From Panax quinquefolius (Eukaryota; Streptophyta; Magnoliopsida; Apiales; Araliaceae), in contig CM035162.1 of the NCBI GenBank assembly GCA_020205615.1, positions 29,304,681 to 29,368,680 of the forward strand: 64,000 bases of DNA. Reading direction: 5' to 3'. The stretch's first letter is position 1; each line of letters begins with the position of its first letter. Positions 36,919 to 48,299 of the stretch are shown here, piece after piece. Under the pieces are notes generated by a model, which did not search any database, was not told the DNA's origin, and saw only the letters and a list, made by a program, of their open reading frames with translations. Position numbers and translations under genes: made by a program.

Positions 36919-39725
36919 AACACCAAGTTGTACCAAAACAGGGAAACACTGCTCCATTTCACTCTCCTACTTTAAAGTAAAAATTTCTTATCATTCTATG
37001 AATTTTTAAATTTAATATTTGATATAACTGTAAAATAGAGAAAAAGAAGGGTCATGTAAGAGAGTTATTGGATTTTGAAATTGGAGGTTGGAGATTTGGA
37101 GAGAGAGGGAAGGGATGGTAGGTCTCTAGGTCTAGGTCATAGATTATTATTTTATAGGTTCTAAATATATATTTATAAGTATTATATAAATTTATATTTA
37201 TTTTAAAAATTTATATATATGTATTTGTATATAATAATAGACTACTCTAACTACTAATTAAGAGTATCTTAAATTATAAACAATAAAAATCAAATTAATA
37301 CTACAAAAAAGTCCATCAGTGCACAGTAGTTGTTAATCCAAAAAGCAACATCATAAATAACAGTTTTTTCAAGTTTTAAAAAAAGAAATAGAATAAAGCA
37401 ACAAGTTGTTTGAAGCATTCCAAAAAGCAACAGTATAAAGTAACAAGTATTCAAAAAGCAACATCATAAAGTAACAGGTATTTTCAAGCATTTCAAAAAT
37501 CAACTACATAAAGTAACATGTGATTTCAAACAAATGTTGTTATTTCTATTATGAATTCGTTTATGGTGTGTATGGGTTGTTTAACATATGCGCAAACTGT
37601 GGCTAGGCATTGGTTTGAAATACAATAATTTTTTGTTGGTTCAGCATGATTGTGTTGTGTTGATTGTGGTTACTGATTAAAACTACCTATAATAAGCATT
37701 GCTTAGTAAGAATTGTGGATGTGGTTTTATGTATTTAATTTGTTTGTCTCAATATAGTTGTGTTGAATGAAGATTTTGCAATGTAAAATTCACTTTTAAT
37801 GTAAGGAGCACATTGTTCCTGGTATAGTTAAGTAAAATTTTTGAAATGTAGAATTCACTGTTAATGTAAGCTGAAGATTGGAAGTATATATATAGAGATT
37901 CGATTGGACAGAATCAGTTCACTGTTGATATTTTTTTACACTTATGTGTTTAAACTGAGTAAACAGGTTTGGAAAGAACAACACCAGCTTGTACTCGAAC
38001 ATGGAAGCAGCGCTCCACTTGACTCTCCTACTTTAAGGTAAAAATATCTTATCATTCTATAAATTTTTAAATTTAATATTTGATATAACTGTAAAAATAG
38101 AGAAAAAGAAGGGTGGATGTAAGAGTTATTGAATTTTGAATTTGGAGGTTGGAGATTTGGAGAGAGAGGGAAGTGAGGGTAGGTCTAGAACTAGGTCTAG
38201 GTCATAGATTGTATTTTTTATAGGTTCTAAATATATATATTATATATATTTATATTTATTGTAAATATTTATATATATGTATTTATCTACAATAATAGAG
38301 TACTATGACTATTAATTAAGAGTAGCATAAAGTATAAACAATAAAAATCAAAATAATAGTACAAAGAAGTCTATCATTGCGCAATAGTTTTTGATCCAAA
38401 AGGCAACAACATAAAATAACAGTTTTTTCAAGTATTCAAAAAATTAGCAACAACGTTAACATAAAGCAGCAAGTTGTTTCAAACATTCTAAAAAGCAACA
38501 ACATAAACTAACAGGTATTTTTAAATATTTCAAAAAGCAACAGCATAAAGTAACAGATATTTTCAAGCATTCCAAAAATTAACTACATAAAGTAACATGT
38601 GATTGCAAACAAATATTGTTATTTCTATTATGAAATCGTTTATGGTTGTGTATGAGTTGTTTTACATATGATCAAAGTGTGGTTAGACATTGGTTTGAAA
38701 TATAATAATTATTTTTGTCAGTTCAGCATGATTGTGTTGTGTTGATTGTTGTTACTGATTAAAATTACCTATAATAATAATTACTTATTAAGAATTGTAG
38801 ATGAGGTTTTATGTATTTAATTTGTCTGTCTCAATATGGTTGTGTTGAATGAAGATTTTGTAATGTAAAATTCACTTTTAATGTAAGGAGCACATTGCTC
38901 TTGGGAGAGTTAAGTGAAATTTTTGAAATGTAGAATTCATTATTAATGTAAGCTGAAGATTGGAAGTATATAGAGATTCGATTGGACGGAATTGGTTCAT
39001 TGTTGATATTTGCAAGCATGAAAAGCTTTTTGCACCAAAGGTATTATTACTAAAAGTAGAATTTGTCTTTTTATGCTTTTGACTGAATGATATAAAGTAT
39101 TGATGCAAATGTATTAACTTTTTGGGCTTTTTTTATAGGTTATTATACTGATTTTTGCAAGATTGCTCAATTTAAAAAGTATTCAGTTCCAATGAGACAT
39201 GAGGTACTACTTATCTTATTAGTTTTTTTTTATACTTATGTATTTAAACTGAGTAAACATGTTTGAAAAGAACAACACCAACTTGTACCGGAACATGGAA
39301 GCACTGCTCCACTTGACTCACATGGAAGCACTGCTCCACTTGACTCTCCTGCTTTAAGGTAAAAATATCTTATCATTCTATGAATTTTTAAATTTAATAT
39401 TTGATATAACTGCAAAAATAGAGAAAAAGAAAGGTGGATGAAAGAGAGTTATTGGATTTTGAATTTGGAGGTTGAAGGTTGGAGGTTGGAGGTTGGAGAT
39501 TAGGAGAGAGAGTGAAGGGAGGGTAGGTCTCTAGGTCTAGGTCATAGATTATTATTTTTATAGGTTCTAAATATATATTTATAAGTATTATATAAATTTG
39601 TATTTATATTTATTATAGATATCTATATATATGTATTTATATACAATAATAGAGTACTCTGACTACTAATTAAGAGTAGCTTAAATTATAATCAATAAAA
39701 ATCAAATTAATACTACAAAAAAGTA

Positions 39726-40168
39726 CAAGTCTGTTATTTAAAGTATTGTCCGGGGAGGAGAAAAATGTCGCAAGGTCGGGAAATTTCTCAATATCAAAAA
39801 AAAAATTGCTAGAAGAAGATTAATTAACGTCCTTCAAAAGAGAAAGGAAATGATATCACTCTTGATTTCATTCTGTTGTTTGAGGATATAATAGTAAAAA
39901 GTCATTTAATTAGTTGTTTTTCTGAGCGATTAAGTTAGCAATATTTGACAGATTCAATCAGTGCAAGTGAAATCTAATAAGAGAGATATTTATCTTAATC
40001 AAACTGTCTTAATATCCATTCAGATTATGAGCCATTAAGATCTATTAATTCAAAAGCAATCAAGCAGCCCCTACATTCTTTGAAAAGAAGTACCATTCAA
40101 TTGATATGGATTCCTAATGAAGTGAAAATTGTTAGGTGATCCTTTCTTGAAATCTATGATGTTATGTA
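39726..40168. other. Non-repetitive stretch, no gene seen
   Basis: AT-rich sequence between the array and a MITE. No frame over 60 codons with protein-like composition, no RNA gene seen. Confidence 0.5.
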
Positions 40169-40428
40169 CTACCTCTATTTTAAAATTAGAGATACGTTTT
40201 GATTTTTTAAAGTCAATTCGTGAAATTCTAAAACTCAAAATTGATATAATTTTATTCAAGTTTTTTAAAAATAACAAAGATAATAATTAGTAGTAATTTA
40301 AAGTTAGTTTACAATTGTTATATTTGTTAATATTAAAATTAATTAACTTCATTTCAACTTTGAATTTTAGAATTTCGCGATTTGACTCATAAAAGTTAAA
40401 ATATATCTCTAATTTTGAAACGACCTGG
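40169..40428. mobile_element. MITE with imperfect terminal inverted repeats
   Basis: The left end CTACCTCTATTTTAAAATTA and the right end, reversed (CCAGGTCGTTTCAAAATTAG), share a long AAAATTAGAGATA core. Length about 260, no coding. The left end abuts TA; the right target base is unclear. A fragment with a similar ATGTATCTCTAATAT core lies near 40950. Confidence 0.6.
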
Positions 40429-41147
40429 ATCAAGTAATTCTTTGTGGCCCTATCCATACCTTTTGAATTTGCCTCAATTGGTATGACTTTGGGTATTAAT
40501 AAAAATTATTTTTTCTGATCAAAATAAATAAATAATCTACTCATATTATTTAGGCGGAACTGAACTATCCCAGATTTGCTTAAGCCGAACTATAAATCTA
40601 TTCATCATTCCCTGTCAATAGTATTTGTGATCAAGATAAAATATAAATGGAAGCATTTAAACACTCGTACTGTAGAAAAATCTGCCAACACCAACTTGTT
40701 TTAACCAGCAAGGAGTACCCGAGTAAGCTTTGCAACCTTCAAGTTTGTTTGAAGCCATAGATTTCTATTTGAAGCTTCCACATTGTCTGATTGTCTAGTT
40801 TCTCGGTGTACCCGAGTAAGCTTTGCAAATCATTGCCTTGAAACCTGTTCTAATAGTACGGAAACTTACCTGCTTATAATATCTTTAGTCATGGCTGATG
40901 AACCACCTTGGATGTTGACAAGCTTGTGTACAAGTAGAAAAATTAAAATGTATCTCTAATATAGACAGATTGGCTGTAAAATGTTCATGAGAATTAAAGG
41001 TGCAGTGCAAAGCACAAATTCCAAATGGACACAACTAATTTTCATTACCCATGAAGCAAAGTACAAATTCCAGTCCCCAGATAAAAGTAGTAATTAAATG
41101 CTTATCTTGAAATAATTAAAATCGAATACGTACTCTTAGGACCTTAA
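40429..41147. other. Low-copy stretch with a 21-base direct repeat
   Basis: The string GTACCCGAGTAAGCTTTGCA occurs at 40715 and again at 40808, 93 bases apart. On the minus strand the sequence between them stays open for a short way, but no family is recognised. Otherwise no gene seen. Confidence 0.4.
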
Positions 41148-41545
41148 GAGCATCTCCAATAGTAGTAGCAAAAAAAAACTTTTTAAATTGAAGTTTGTTG
41201 ACCTACGTGGCAATTTGAAGAATATTATTTGTTACTTTAATATTTTGTGACTCATCAGTCTATTCAATTCAATTAATGCAGTATTTGAAAAAGGAATGAT
41301 ATTAAATTTTAAAATGAGCTGTACATTAAACTCATCAAGTAAAATAAATATTTTTTTATATGATTTTGATTCTCCCAAAACAAAATAAATGTTGAGAAGA
41401 GGCAAATGAATTTACCCGTTCCGAAGAGAGAATGAGGTTGCAGATTTGATGACTAAAGTTAAAGAGACTGTTGGAAATAATTTTTCTGATGTGGTTCACC
41501 TATTTGAGTATTCCAAACTGGTTGAAGAGACTGTTGGAGATGCTC
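41148..41545. mobile_element. MITE with GAGCATCTCC termini
   Basis: Left end GAGCATCTCCAATAGT and right end ACTGTTGGAGATGCTC are inverted repeats about 400 bases apart. The flanks read TTAA on the left and TTAG on the right, compatible with a three-base TTA target duplication. This terminus type is widespread in plants. The interior has no coding frame. An inner copy of GAGACTGTTGGA near 41465 suggests subterminal repeats. Confidence 0.7.
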
Positions 41546-41768
41546 TTAGAAATGTTATATTTTTGAGATGTTAACCAAATACTTCCTCACTTCCAAAACA
41601 TAAAAGCACAATACTATGTAAAATGTAAAAAAACACTTATATTTTGGGATGTATGGATGATAAGTTGGTTTTGAAGTTTATGTTTTGCTTAATTGTTGTG
41701 GATATATTTATTTTGCTTATAATAAAATTAATTTAATTAATATATAGTTTGTTTAAACAATAGGTAAC

Positions 41769-41769
<1 letters not shown>

Positions 41770-41815
<46 letters not shown>
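41770..41815. repeat. (TAA)n microsatellite
   Basis: Uninterrupted AAT/TAA trinucleotide repeat of about 15 units. Confidence 0.95.
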
Positions 41816-42335
41816 TGATTAGTCTTTCTCGTAAGAACACAATTTTTCCTATTGAAATACATAGATATAATTACTAATACTGACGAATTAATTACCATTC
41901 TCCGTCAGACTTCTCAAATTGATCATGGAAAATGTTCTTGAGCACTCCTATTTCGTTGTACTTATTTTTTTAATAACGGGAATTTTAATCATTATACAAA
42001 CCTTTTTTATATATATATAATTAAAATAACTCAACATGCATCCAACTTTAGTTACTCAATAGATTAACAAATAAGCTCTAATTAATTAGCAGAAGTGATG
42101 ATAGGAAAAAATATGCTAGGCTTCATGGTGACATAAAATTAATAATATGTGTTCAGTAAAGTAATGGGCCGCAAATCATACCGCTGATGATGAAAGAACT
42201 AAAAGAACACGGAGATTCGAAGCGAAGTAGACATGACATGACAAAGGAAATTCTCTGCACATTATTAAAGCTCACTTGCAAACTTTTATCAATGTTATAC
42301 TTTCCTCTTTTGGTTGATTAATTAATAAGATACAG

Positions 42336-42452
42336 CTCTCTCTCTCTCTCTCTCTCTCTGTCTGTCTATATATATGTGTGTGTGTTGTATTATATAACAA
42401 CCTCTTATCAATCACTTCAACCCATTCAGTTTTGAGGATTTGTGGAGATCAG
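42336..42452 (+). promoter_or_regulatory. Possible promoter and 5'UTR exon (CT tract, TATA, donor)
   Basis: A (TC)n tract at 42336-42360 is followed by TATATATATG, then TATTATATAACAACC (a good TATA-box candidate near 42388-42397). CACTTCAACCC lies about 25 bases downstream, and a GAGATCAG/GTATCTG splice-donor-like site near 42451. This arrangement is common at plant promoters with a noncoding first exon. The nearest plus-strand gene is the ankyrin gene 13 kb away, beyond the Tat element. Both the promoter role and the link are inference. Confidence 0.3.
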
Positions 42453-42571
42453 GTATCTGAAACTTTTCCTACTTAATATTACTAGAAGTTCAATTATTTA
42501 TCTCGACGTGACAGAAAATTCTGTTCTGAGTTGTATTTGTCTGGATATATATAGGTAAAAACTAATGATAC

Positions 42572-42695
42572 TATCACATAAAAGTCGCCATATGACTTAT
42601 ATATATACACGCATACTGCAGCCCACATGTCGAGATAGAACCCACAGTATGCATGTGTATGTGAAAGATTATGTGATTATTTTTTTTATGTGATA
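42572..42695. repeat. Nested inverted repeat, possible small MITE or hairpin
   Basis: TATCACATAAAA (42572-42583) pairs with TTTTATGTGATA (42684-42695). Within it, TACACGCATACTG (42606-42618) pairs imperfectly with CAGTATGCATGTGTA (42645-42659). A transcript could fold into one long stem. Confidence 0.6.
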
Positions 42696-42780
42696 ATAAA
42701 GATTTTCATATGGAAAAACTGGTAGCTCTTTTATTTTTGATTTTGTTATGCAATATTTTAACTTCTATAGTCGAGACTAT

Positions 42781-43352
42781 TGTTGGGACATAATCTTTTT
42801 TTTTCGGGCCGGGATTTAATGGGCTCTCCCTCGGATTATGTTACGCTAGTCCCGGTTGGTCCGAATGGTTTGGGCCTGCCATTTGATTATTTCATTTGGT
42901 CCTTTCGGTTGATCAAATCGTTTGGGTCATTTCCATTATTTGGGCTTAGTCATTGAATTGGCCCATTATACAAATTGTCACTTAACCCAACTCAATTTTC
43001 CAGAATCATTATGCCAAATGATAGTCGATTACTATGTTCGCTTAATTTTCTCGCACGGCATTAATGAGGATGGGACTCGGGATGACCCATGGCAAAAAAT
43101 AGTGGTAGTAGAAGAGAGGAAGAGGGCTACATACTTTCTACCGAAATGACCGGAGTGGGGGAAAAGGTGTCGAGAGATGATGGGTGGCACCAGAACCCGG
43201 ATCGAGTATGATGGGGCTAAGATCACAAAAGAGGGTAAGTATCAAAACATTACACATATTCATATTATTATTATTCTCTCTCGTGCATTATACATTATTT
43301 TCCTCCATTGTTAACCTTGTGATCGCCGACATCGACTTCACGCCGAGAGTTA
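42781..43352 (+). repeat. 5' LTR of the Tat-lineage element (about 572 bases)
   Basis: Starts TGTTGGGACATAAT and is repeated at 53429-53996. Shared blocks include CCCGGTTGGTCCGAATGG, TTGGGCTTAGTCAT and ATCAAAACATTACACATATT. Ends near CGCCGAGAGTTAT; the exact end is blurred by indels. ACTAT stands before it and TCTAT follows the 3' LTR, a possible eroded 5-base TSD. Confidence 0.85.
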
Positions 43353-43890
43353 TCCCCGACGGCCAAAGCCGCCAAGCTTTTGGTGTCGACTTGTTGAATC
43401 GCGGCAGGATATCGACGCTCTTGGTGATGGGACGGAGAAAGATCTTGGCGCTAACATCGGGCGCTAAGGAGAGGGGGAGTTCTAGTGTCCCGAGTATTTT
43501 TCAATCATGCATCGTGTTTGTTCTACGTCAAGATTCATGGTAAAAAGAGTAGAACACCTACATTCAAGGGCGGTAAACGATGGTCGCCAAAGTGAATCGA
43601 CACCACGAGAAAATCACAAGGATCGCTTAGGGACCGTAATAAGTGTTCATGCCAAGACAGTCATTCCAAACGATCACATGAAGATTTTCTACCAAGGCGG
43701 TGGGCAAAGGCTAAGCGAAGCTAGTCTTCCCGACGGAGAAAAGGGTCCGCCATGGTCGGAAACGAGTAGAAGGCACTCGCCTAGAACTCGATAACCGAGA
43801 TGACTAAGACGAAAAAGCTTCACGATCGCTAAGATGGGCGATGAAGCGGATAGAGAGCTATGGAAGTACTCGTGAAGCAAATGACAGGAT
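43353..43890 (+). other. Leader of the Tat-lineage element
   Basis: Sequence between LTR and gag, relatively GC-rich compared with the flanks. Short frames on both strands but nothing recognisable. No clear PBS could be placed; ATCCCCGACGGCCA at about 43352 is the only candidate and is poor. Confidence 0.45.
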
Positions 43891-45700
43891 ATAGCTGAGC
43901 AGATGGCTCAGATGGCAGAGTTGAGGGACAAAGAGTTCAGTTATGATCAGTATGAAGAGCAAGGACACCGGAGTGGGAAAGAACCTGCTCATTCAGATGA
44001 GAGTCTTGGGGCCGAACTCGAGAAAGAAGAAAGATCTCAAGCCCTACTCCTCAAAGATCGAAGAGGGCACATCACCCCCGCCGATTCTAAGGAGCGGGTC
44101 GAAAAGAACGAAGAGGTCGATCCGAGATCGCACTCCCGAGACCACAAAGAAAGCACTTGTTATTGCACATTCTCGCCATAGTGCCCGAAGTTCGTAGACG
44201 AAGTATATCCGGAGATCAGACTCCCGAGAGTCTATCGAGGGTACACCACCCCGTGGACACTCGCCATCGTGAAAAGTCCTTCTAGAGTCAAGGCTCTATT
44301 GTAAGAAACCGTCCACCTGTGAGGAGGAAGGAGTCACCGAAAAAGAAGCATCATCTCAACCGTAAGGTGTGGAGTATCCGTTAAAGAGTTAAAAGAACTT
44401 CTAAGCAATTTTACAAGTACAAAAACGAAGGATACTTCGGAAAGAAGGCATCCCTTTTTTCCGCGGAGATTCTTAAAGAAAAAGTCGACCCCACCAAGAA
44501 GTTGCCCCATATCGAAAGTTATGATGGATCTGGGGGGATCCTTACGACCACGCCAAAGCGCTCAATCGATCGATGGATTATTATGACTTTTAGCGATGTC
44601 GCTAAGTGTCATACTTTTGTCACAACGCCGTAAAGGATGCCTAAGAAGTGGATGGGGACTTTGCCTCTGATTCAATTTCATCTTGGGCGTATATGTGCAA
44701 GAAGTTTCATGCTCGCTTCGGAGCAATAAAAGAAGGGAAAACCAACTCGTTCGCTGCTCAGTTCGACAAAGATTCGAATGAGTCTTTGGGCCAATATGTG
44801 AAATGGTTCATGAAGCGGTTGCCAAGTGATGTGAATCTGAACGATCTACAAGTCGTTGGACTATTTCGTAATGGGTTAGATCCGTCAAATCGTAGAAGTT
44901 GGTGAAGAAGTTAATGTTTCATCACCCAAGAGTCTCATTGAAGCCTTTCGACAAAGTCAAGGCTATATCGTGGTGGAGGAAGCCATGGATGTACCTCAAA
45001 CGCCCTTCTTCGGACCGCTTTTAAAGAGACAGACGGGATGTAACCGATAGAGACCGTAAGAAGAATGAAGGGAATAAAGACCGCCACGAAGGCGGGTCAA
45101 GAAATATAACAATTGAGAGATGTGGTGGAGGACGCTCGTCCGCTTCCAAATTTCCAGAGAGTGAATAGACGACACAAAGACTCACACACGTATGTGGTCG
45201 TTATCTTGGATCGATTAAGGATCAACCTATCTTCGAGCCACCTCGAGATAACATTAAGCCCTAAAAGGAATTCTCGTAAGTATTGTGATTACCATCAAGC
45301 TTCGGGTCACGATATTTAACGATATGCTTAGTTCAAGGACTTTATTGAAAGAAAGGTACAAGGTGGGGCTTTAATTCAAGATGTGGTCGCTGTAACTAAT
45401 CAACAAAGCAGATGAGGGCCTGCTCCAAAGAAATTTCAACCAGCTTCAAAGAAGCGTTGCTGGCCCGAACAAATACCGCAAGGCATGTGATAGATGTCAT
45501 CACCGGGGTACTTCGCAAACTCGCTGGAAAGAAGTTACCGGTTACTTGGATTGGCCATGTCAGTAGGTACCTCCCAAGACCGACAGATCTTATTCGAGTA
45601 CCAGTAATCTCCTTTATCGATGAAGATTACCTTCTAAGTCATCGAACCGCACGAGGGATCATTGTGCCGATCGCGCAAGTGGGTTCGGTGGATACGAAGT
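43891..45700 (+). pseudogene. gag: Tat-lineage gag, frame-broken
   Basis: Opens near ATG 43903 (MAQMAELRDKEFSYDQYEEQ), a charged N-terminal part running to about 44180. The capsid domain follows at 44648-44905 with SISSWAYMCKKFHARFG, SLGQYVKWFMKRL and LQVVGLFRNGL, the pattern of Retrotrans_gag. A CDYHQASGHDI block at about 45276-45318 followed by a KDFIERKVQGGAL-like segment matches the knuckle-like tail of Tat-group Gag. Stops and frame changes separate these blocks, so no intact protein is encoded. Confidence 0.8.
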
Positions 45701-46080
45701 TTTAATGATGGTGGATAATGGGTCTTCAGAGATATTCTCAGATGCCCACGCTTATCGAGGATGCATGCACTAGACGGGCAAAAGATGGAGATAGGACAGA
45801 GGCTCCTTTATATGGTTTTAGTAACGACTTGGCCAAGGTGGTCGGAACCATTGAACTACCGGTCATCTTCTGAACTACTTCAACAGTAGAAATTATTTGC
45901 AAATTTTATGTTGTGCATGTAGATTCTCGCTTATAATGCTATTTTGGGAAGGCCTACTTTAATTGCTTTTGCAAGTCGTGACCTCAATTCCTCATTTCAA
46001 AATCAAATTTCCTACTACCATGGGGTTGGTGAGGTGAAAGGGATTTCGATCCGCCGTAAGGTGTTATAGAACGCTGTGAT
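45700..46080 (+). pseudogene. Tat-lineage aspartic protease remnant
   Basis: VDNGSS at 45711-45728 is the active-site form typical of Tat-group proteases. AYNAILGRPTLIAFASR at about 45928-45985 and YYHGVGEVKGI at about 46012-46045 give the C-terminal half. The segments are in different frames. Confidence 0.8.
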
Positions 46081-46479
46081 CACTTCGGAGTGGGGGTATC
46101 AAGCGTAAGGCACTCATGGCGATAGAGATCGAAACCTTCACAGAGAGTAGTTCAACCGCTGGTCATGCCACCAAGAAATGGAGGAGATAGAGCTCATCCC
46201 GCAAAGCAAACAAGATGGTGAAAATAGGTTCGGGTCCGCCGGAACCTCTCCGGACGAACCTCATGGAGCTCCCCGCAATGCTATGTCGACATTTTCGCAC
46301 GGGAACCTCGTGGATATGCCAGAGTAAAGCAGGATATCGCCGAGCATCCATTGAGGTGGACCCACAAAGAAACCAAATCCGATGAAGAGGAGGATCTTTG
46401 CACCGAACGCCGCCGAATCATTGATGAAGAGATTGCAAAAACCGTTGGCAAATGACTTCATCTTCGAGATCGACACCCA

Positions 46480-47100
46480 CAATGGATGGCAAATGTGGTG
46501 CCGGGTCCGTAATAGAATGGTAAATGGCGAGTCCGCATCGACTACACCGATCTAAATAAAGCTTGTCCAAAGGATTTCTACCCACGCCCCCACATCGACC
46601 AACTCATCGATGCCACTTCGGGTATGCTTTGTTAAGTTTCATGGACGATTCTCCGGATATCATCAAATTTCCATGTGTAAAGAGGATATACCAAGACGGC
46701 ATTCATTACGCATCGCTCTAAGATATGCCTATAAGAAAATGACTTTCTACTCATCAATGCCGAGCCACATACCGCAGGATGATGAACCATGTCTTCGTGA
46801 TATCACCGGGCAGAATGTGGAGGTGTACGTGGACTATACATGATTGTCAAAAGCATGTTGGTGCATAAACATCCGGATGATTTAGAAGAATGCTTTCGCA
46901 TAATTCGTCATCACAATTTGAGATTGAACCCCACTAAGTGCACCTTCTGGCCTAGGGGCCGCAAATTTCGGGTTATCTTGTCACCGAGAGGAATTGAAGC
47001 CAATCCAGAGAAGATTCAAGCGATCCCGAACATGAAGACTCCTCACCATTTAAAGATGTTCAACGTCTGATCGGAAGGATTCATGCCTTTTTTAAGGAGG
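46480..47100 (+). pseudogene. pol: Tat-lineage reverse transcriptase, frame-broken
   Basis: The string RVRIDYTDLNKACPKDFYPR-like is present near 46525-46585, with PHIDQLIDATSG next to it. FSGYHQISMCKEDIP follows at 46649-46693, MMNHVF near 46780 and ITGQNVEVYVD at 46804-46836, where the YVDD catalytic box is hit by an indel. IVKSMLVHKHPDDLEECF and LRLNPTKCTFW follow to 46960, and RGIEANPEKIQAI to 47025. These motifs are diagnostic of the Tat group. Confidence 0.85.
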
Positions 47101-48130
47101 TTCATGTCCAAGTCTAAGCAGTAAAGATGTTTGCCGTTTTCTTTCGATACATTGAAAGGGTCAAGAATGCAAAGATGTTTCAATGGACTTTGGAGTGTGA
47201 GGACGCCTTTCAGAGCATCAAGTCCTACTTATCTTCGGCGCCTTTGTTGGTGAAGCCCGCTCCTGCTGAGCCTCTATATTTATACTTAGCAGCCTAGTTC
47301 GTCGGGCAAGAGGAGCGCTTTTGGTGCGTGAAGTCAGTAAGCAAAGACCCGTTTATTATGTAAACCATGTCCTTCGGATGTCAAACAAGGTACCCAAACA
47401 TCGAAAAGTTTGCTTTTGCTTTAATAATCGCTAGTCGAAAAGCTTAGGCAATACTTGTGGTAGATTGGTAATAGTATACACAGATCATCCTTTTGAAGAA
47501 GATTATGGGCAAACCCGAGGTATCGGGAGATTAGCCGCACGGACGATGGAGTTGTCCCAATTTTTCATTGAATATCATCCCGAACCGCCATCAAAGGGCA
47601 AGCCTCGCTGATTTTGTGGTTGAATGCTCGCTTTCCTCAAGTCGATGAAGTTGCGGGCGTAAGTCAAGGATCGAATGACAGCAGCTTGCAGCTTCTTCGC
47701 AGCAGGCGTAGTTCGTGGACGCCAGATGCAGATGGGTCTTCTACCACGGACGCCGCTGGAGCAGGATTATTCGACGAGTCGGAAGGATTCAAGGTGCAAA
47801 GAGCCATCATCGATTTCAGTTCAAAGCGATTTAACAACGAAGTCGAGTATGAGGCGGTACTCAGTAGGTTACGATCGCAAAGAGTCTTCAAGTGCAAAGA
47901 ATAGTCATCTTCAAGTGATTCTCGCTAGTCGTTAACAACTCTCTCGGAGAATACGAAGCTCGAGGCCCAAAAATGATCAAATATTCAGCGTAATCAAGGA
48001 ACAACTTCAATATTTCCAATCCTACGAAGTTTTGTGGGGTCGAGCGTAATAACAATTCAATTGTCGATGCACTCTCCAAATTAGCCACTACGGATGTTAA
48101 CGCCTTTGATGGGTCGGTTTATTTAGAAAT
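47100..48130 (+). pseudogene. pol: RNase H followed by a second RNase H-like domain
   Basis: First domain about 47130-47600: VYYVNHVL, VYTDHPFEE, IGRLAARTMELSQFFIEYHP. Second domain about 47690-48100: DGSSTTDAAGAGLFDESEGF, AIIDFSSKRFNNEVEYEAVL, then GEYEARGPKMIKY and NNSIVDALSKLAT. A second, archaeal-type RNase H between RT/RNase H and integrase is a known hallmark of Tat-group elements. The frames are interrupted by several indels. Confidence 0.75.
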
Positions 48131-48299
48131 TTTGCAACATCCTAGTGTCCATCATGAATTGGTGATGTGCATCGATCAACCAATCACCGGGTCGACTCCA
48201 TATATAGAGTATCCGGCAGATGGCGCCTTACCTTCTGGACGGATGCTAGCCAAGAAAATCAAGTATAAGAGTGCTAATTTTGTTCTCGATTGATGGGGA

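Larger units (their letters stand above)
28475..39725. repeat. Tandem array of a 1.1-1.3 kb unit, interrupted by an LTR element
   Basis: A marker around GTGGTTAGGCATTGG recurs near 28484, 29770, 37598 and 38680. Removing the 6.55 kb insertion at 30367-36918 gives spacings of about 1290, 1270 and 1080. Each unit has a TGTTGTGTTGATTG block, the exon-like islands described separately, a purine-rich block (GGAGAGAGAGGGAAG), AT-rich sequence, and degenerate repeats of CAACA(G/T)CATAAAGTAACAGG. One unit (37590-38670) lacks about 200 bases including the middle island. The array fades near 39725. Its nature is not recognised. Confidence 0.8.

Noticed and set aside
40715..40828. Possible minus-strand exon between two GTACCCGAGTAAGC repeats
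   Set aside because: The frame is short, the duplication explains the repeated peptide, and no family is recognised.
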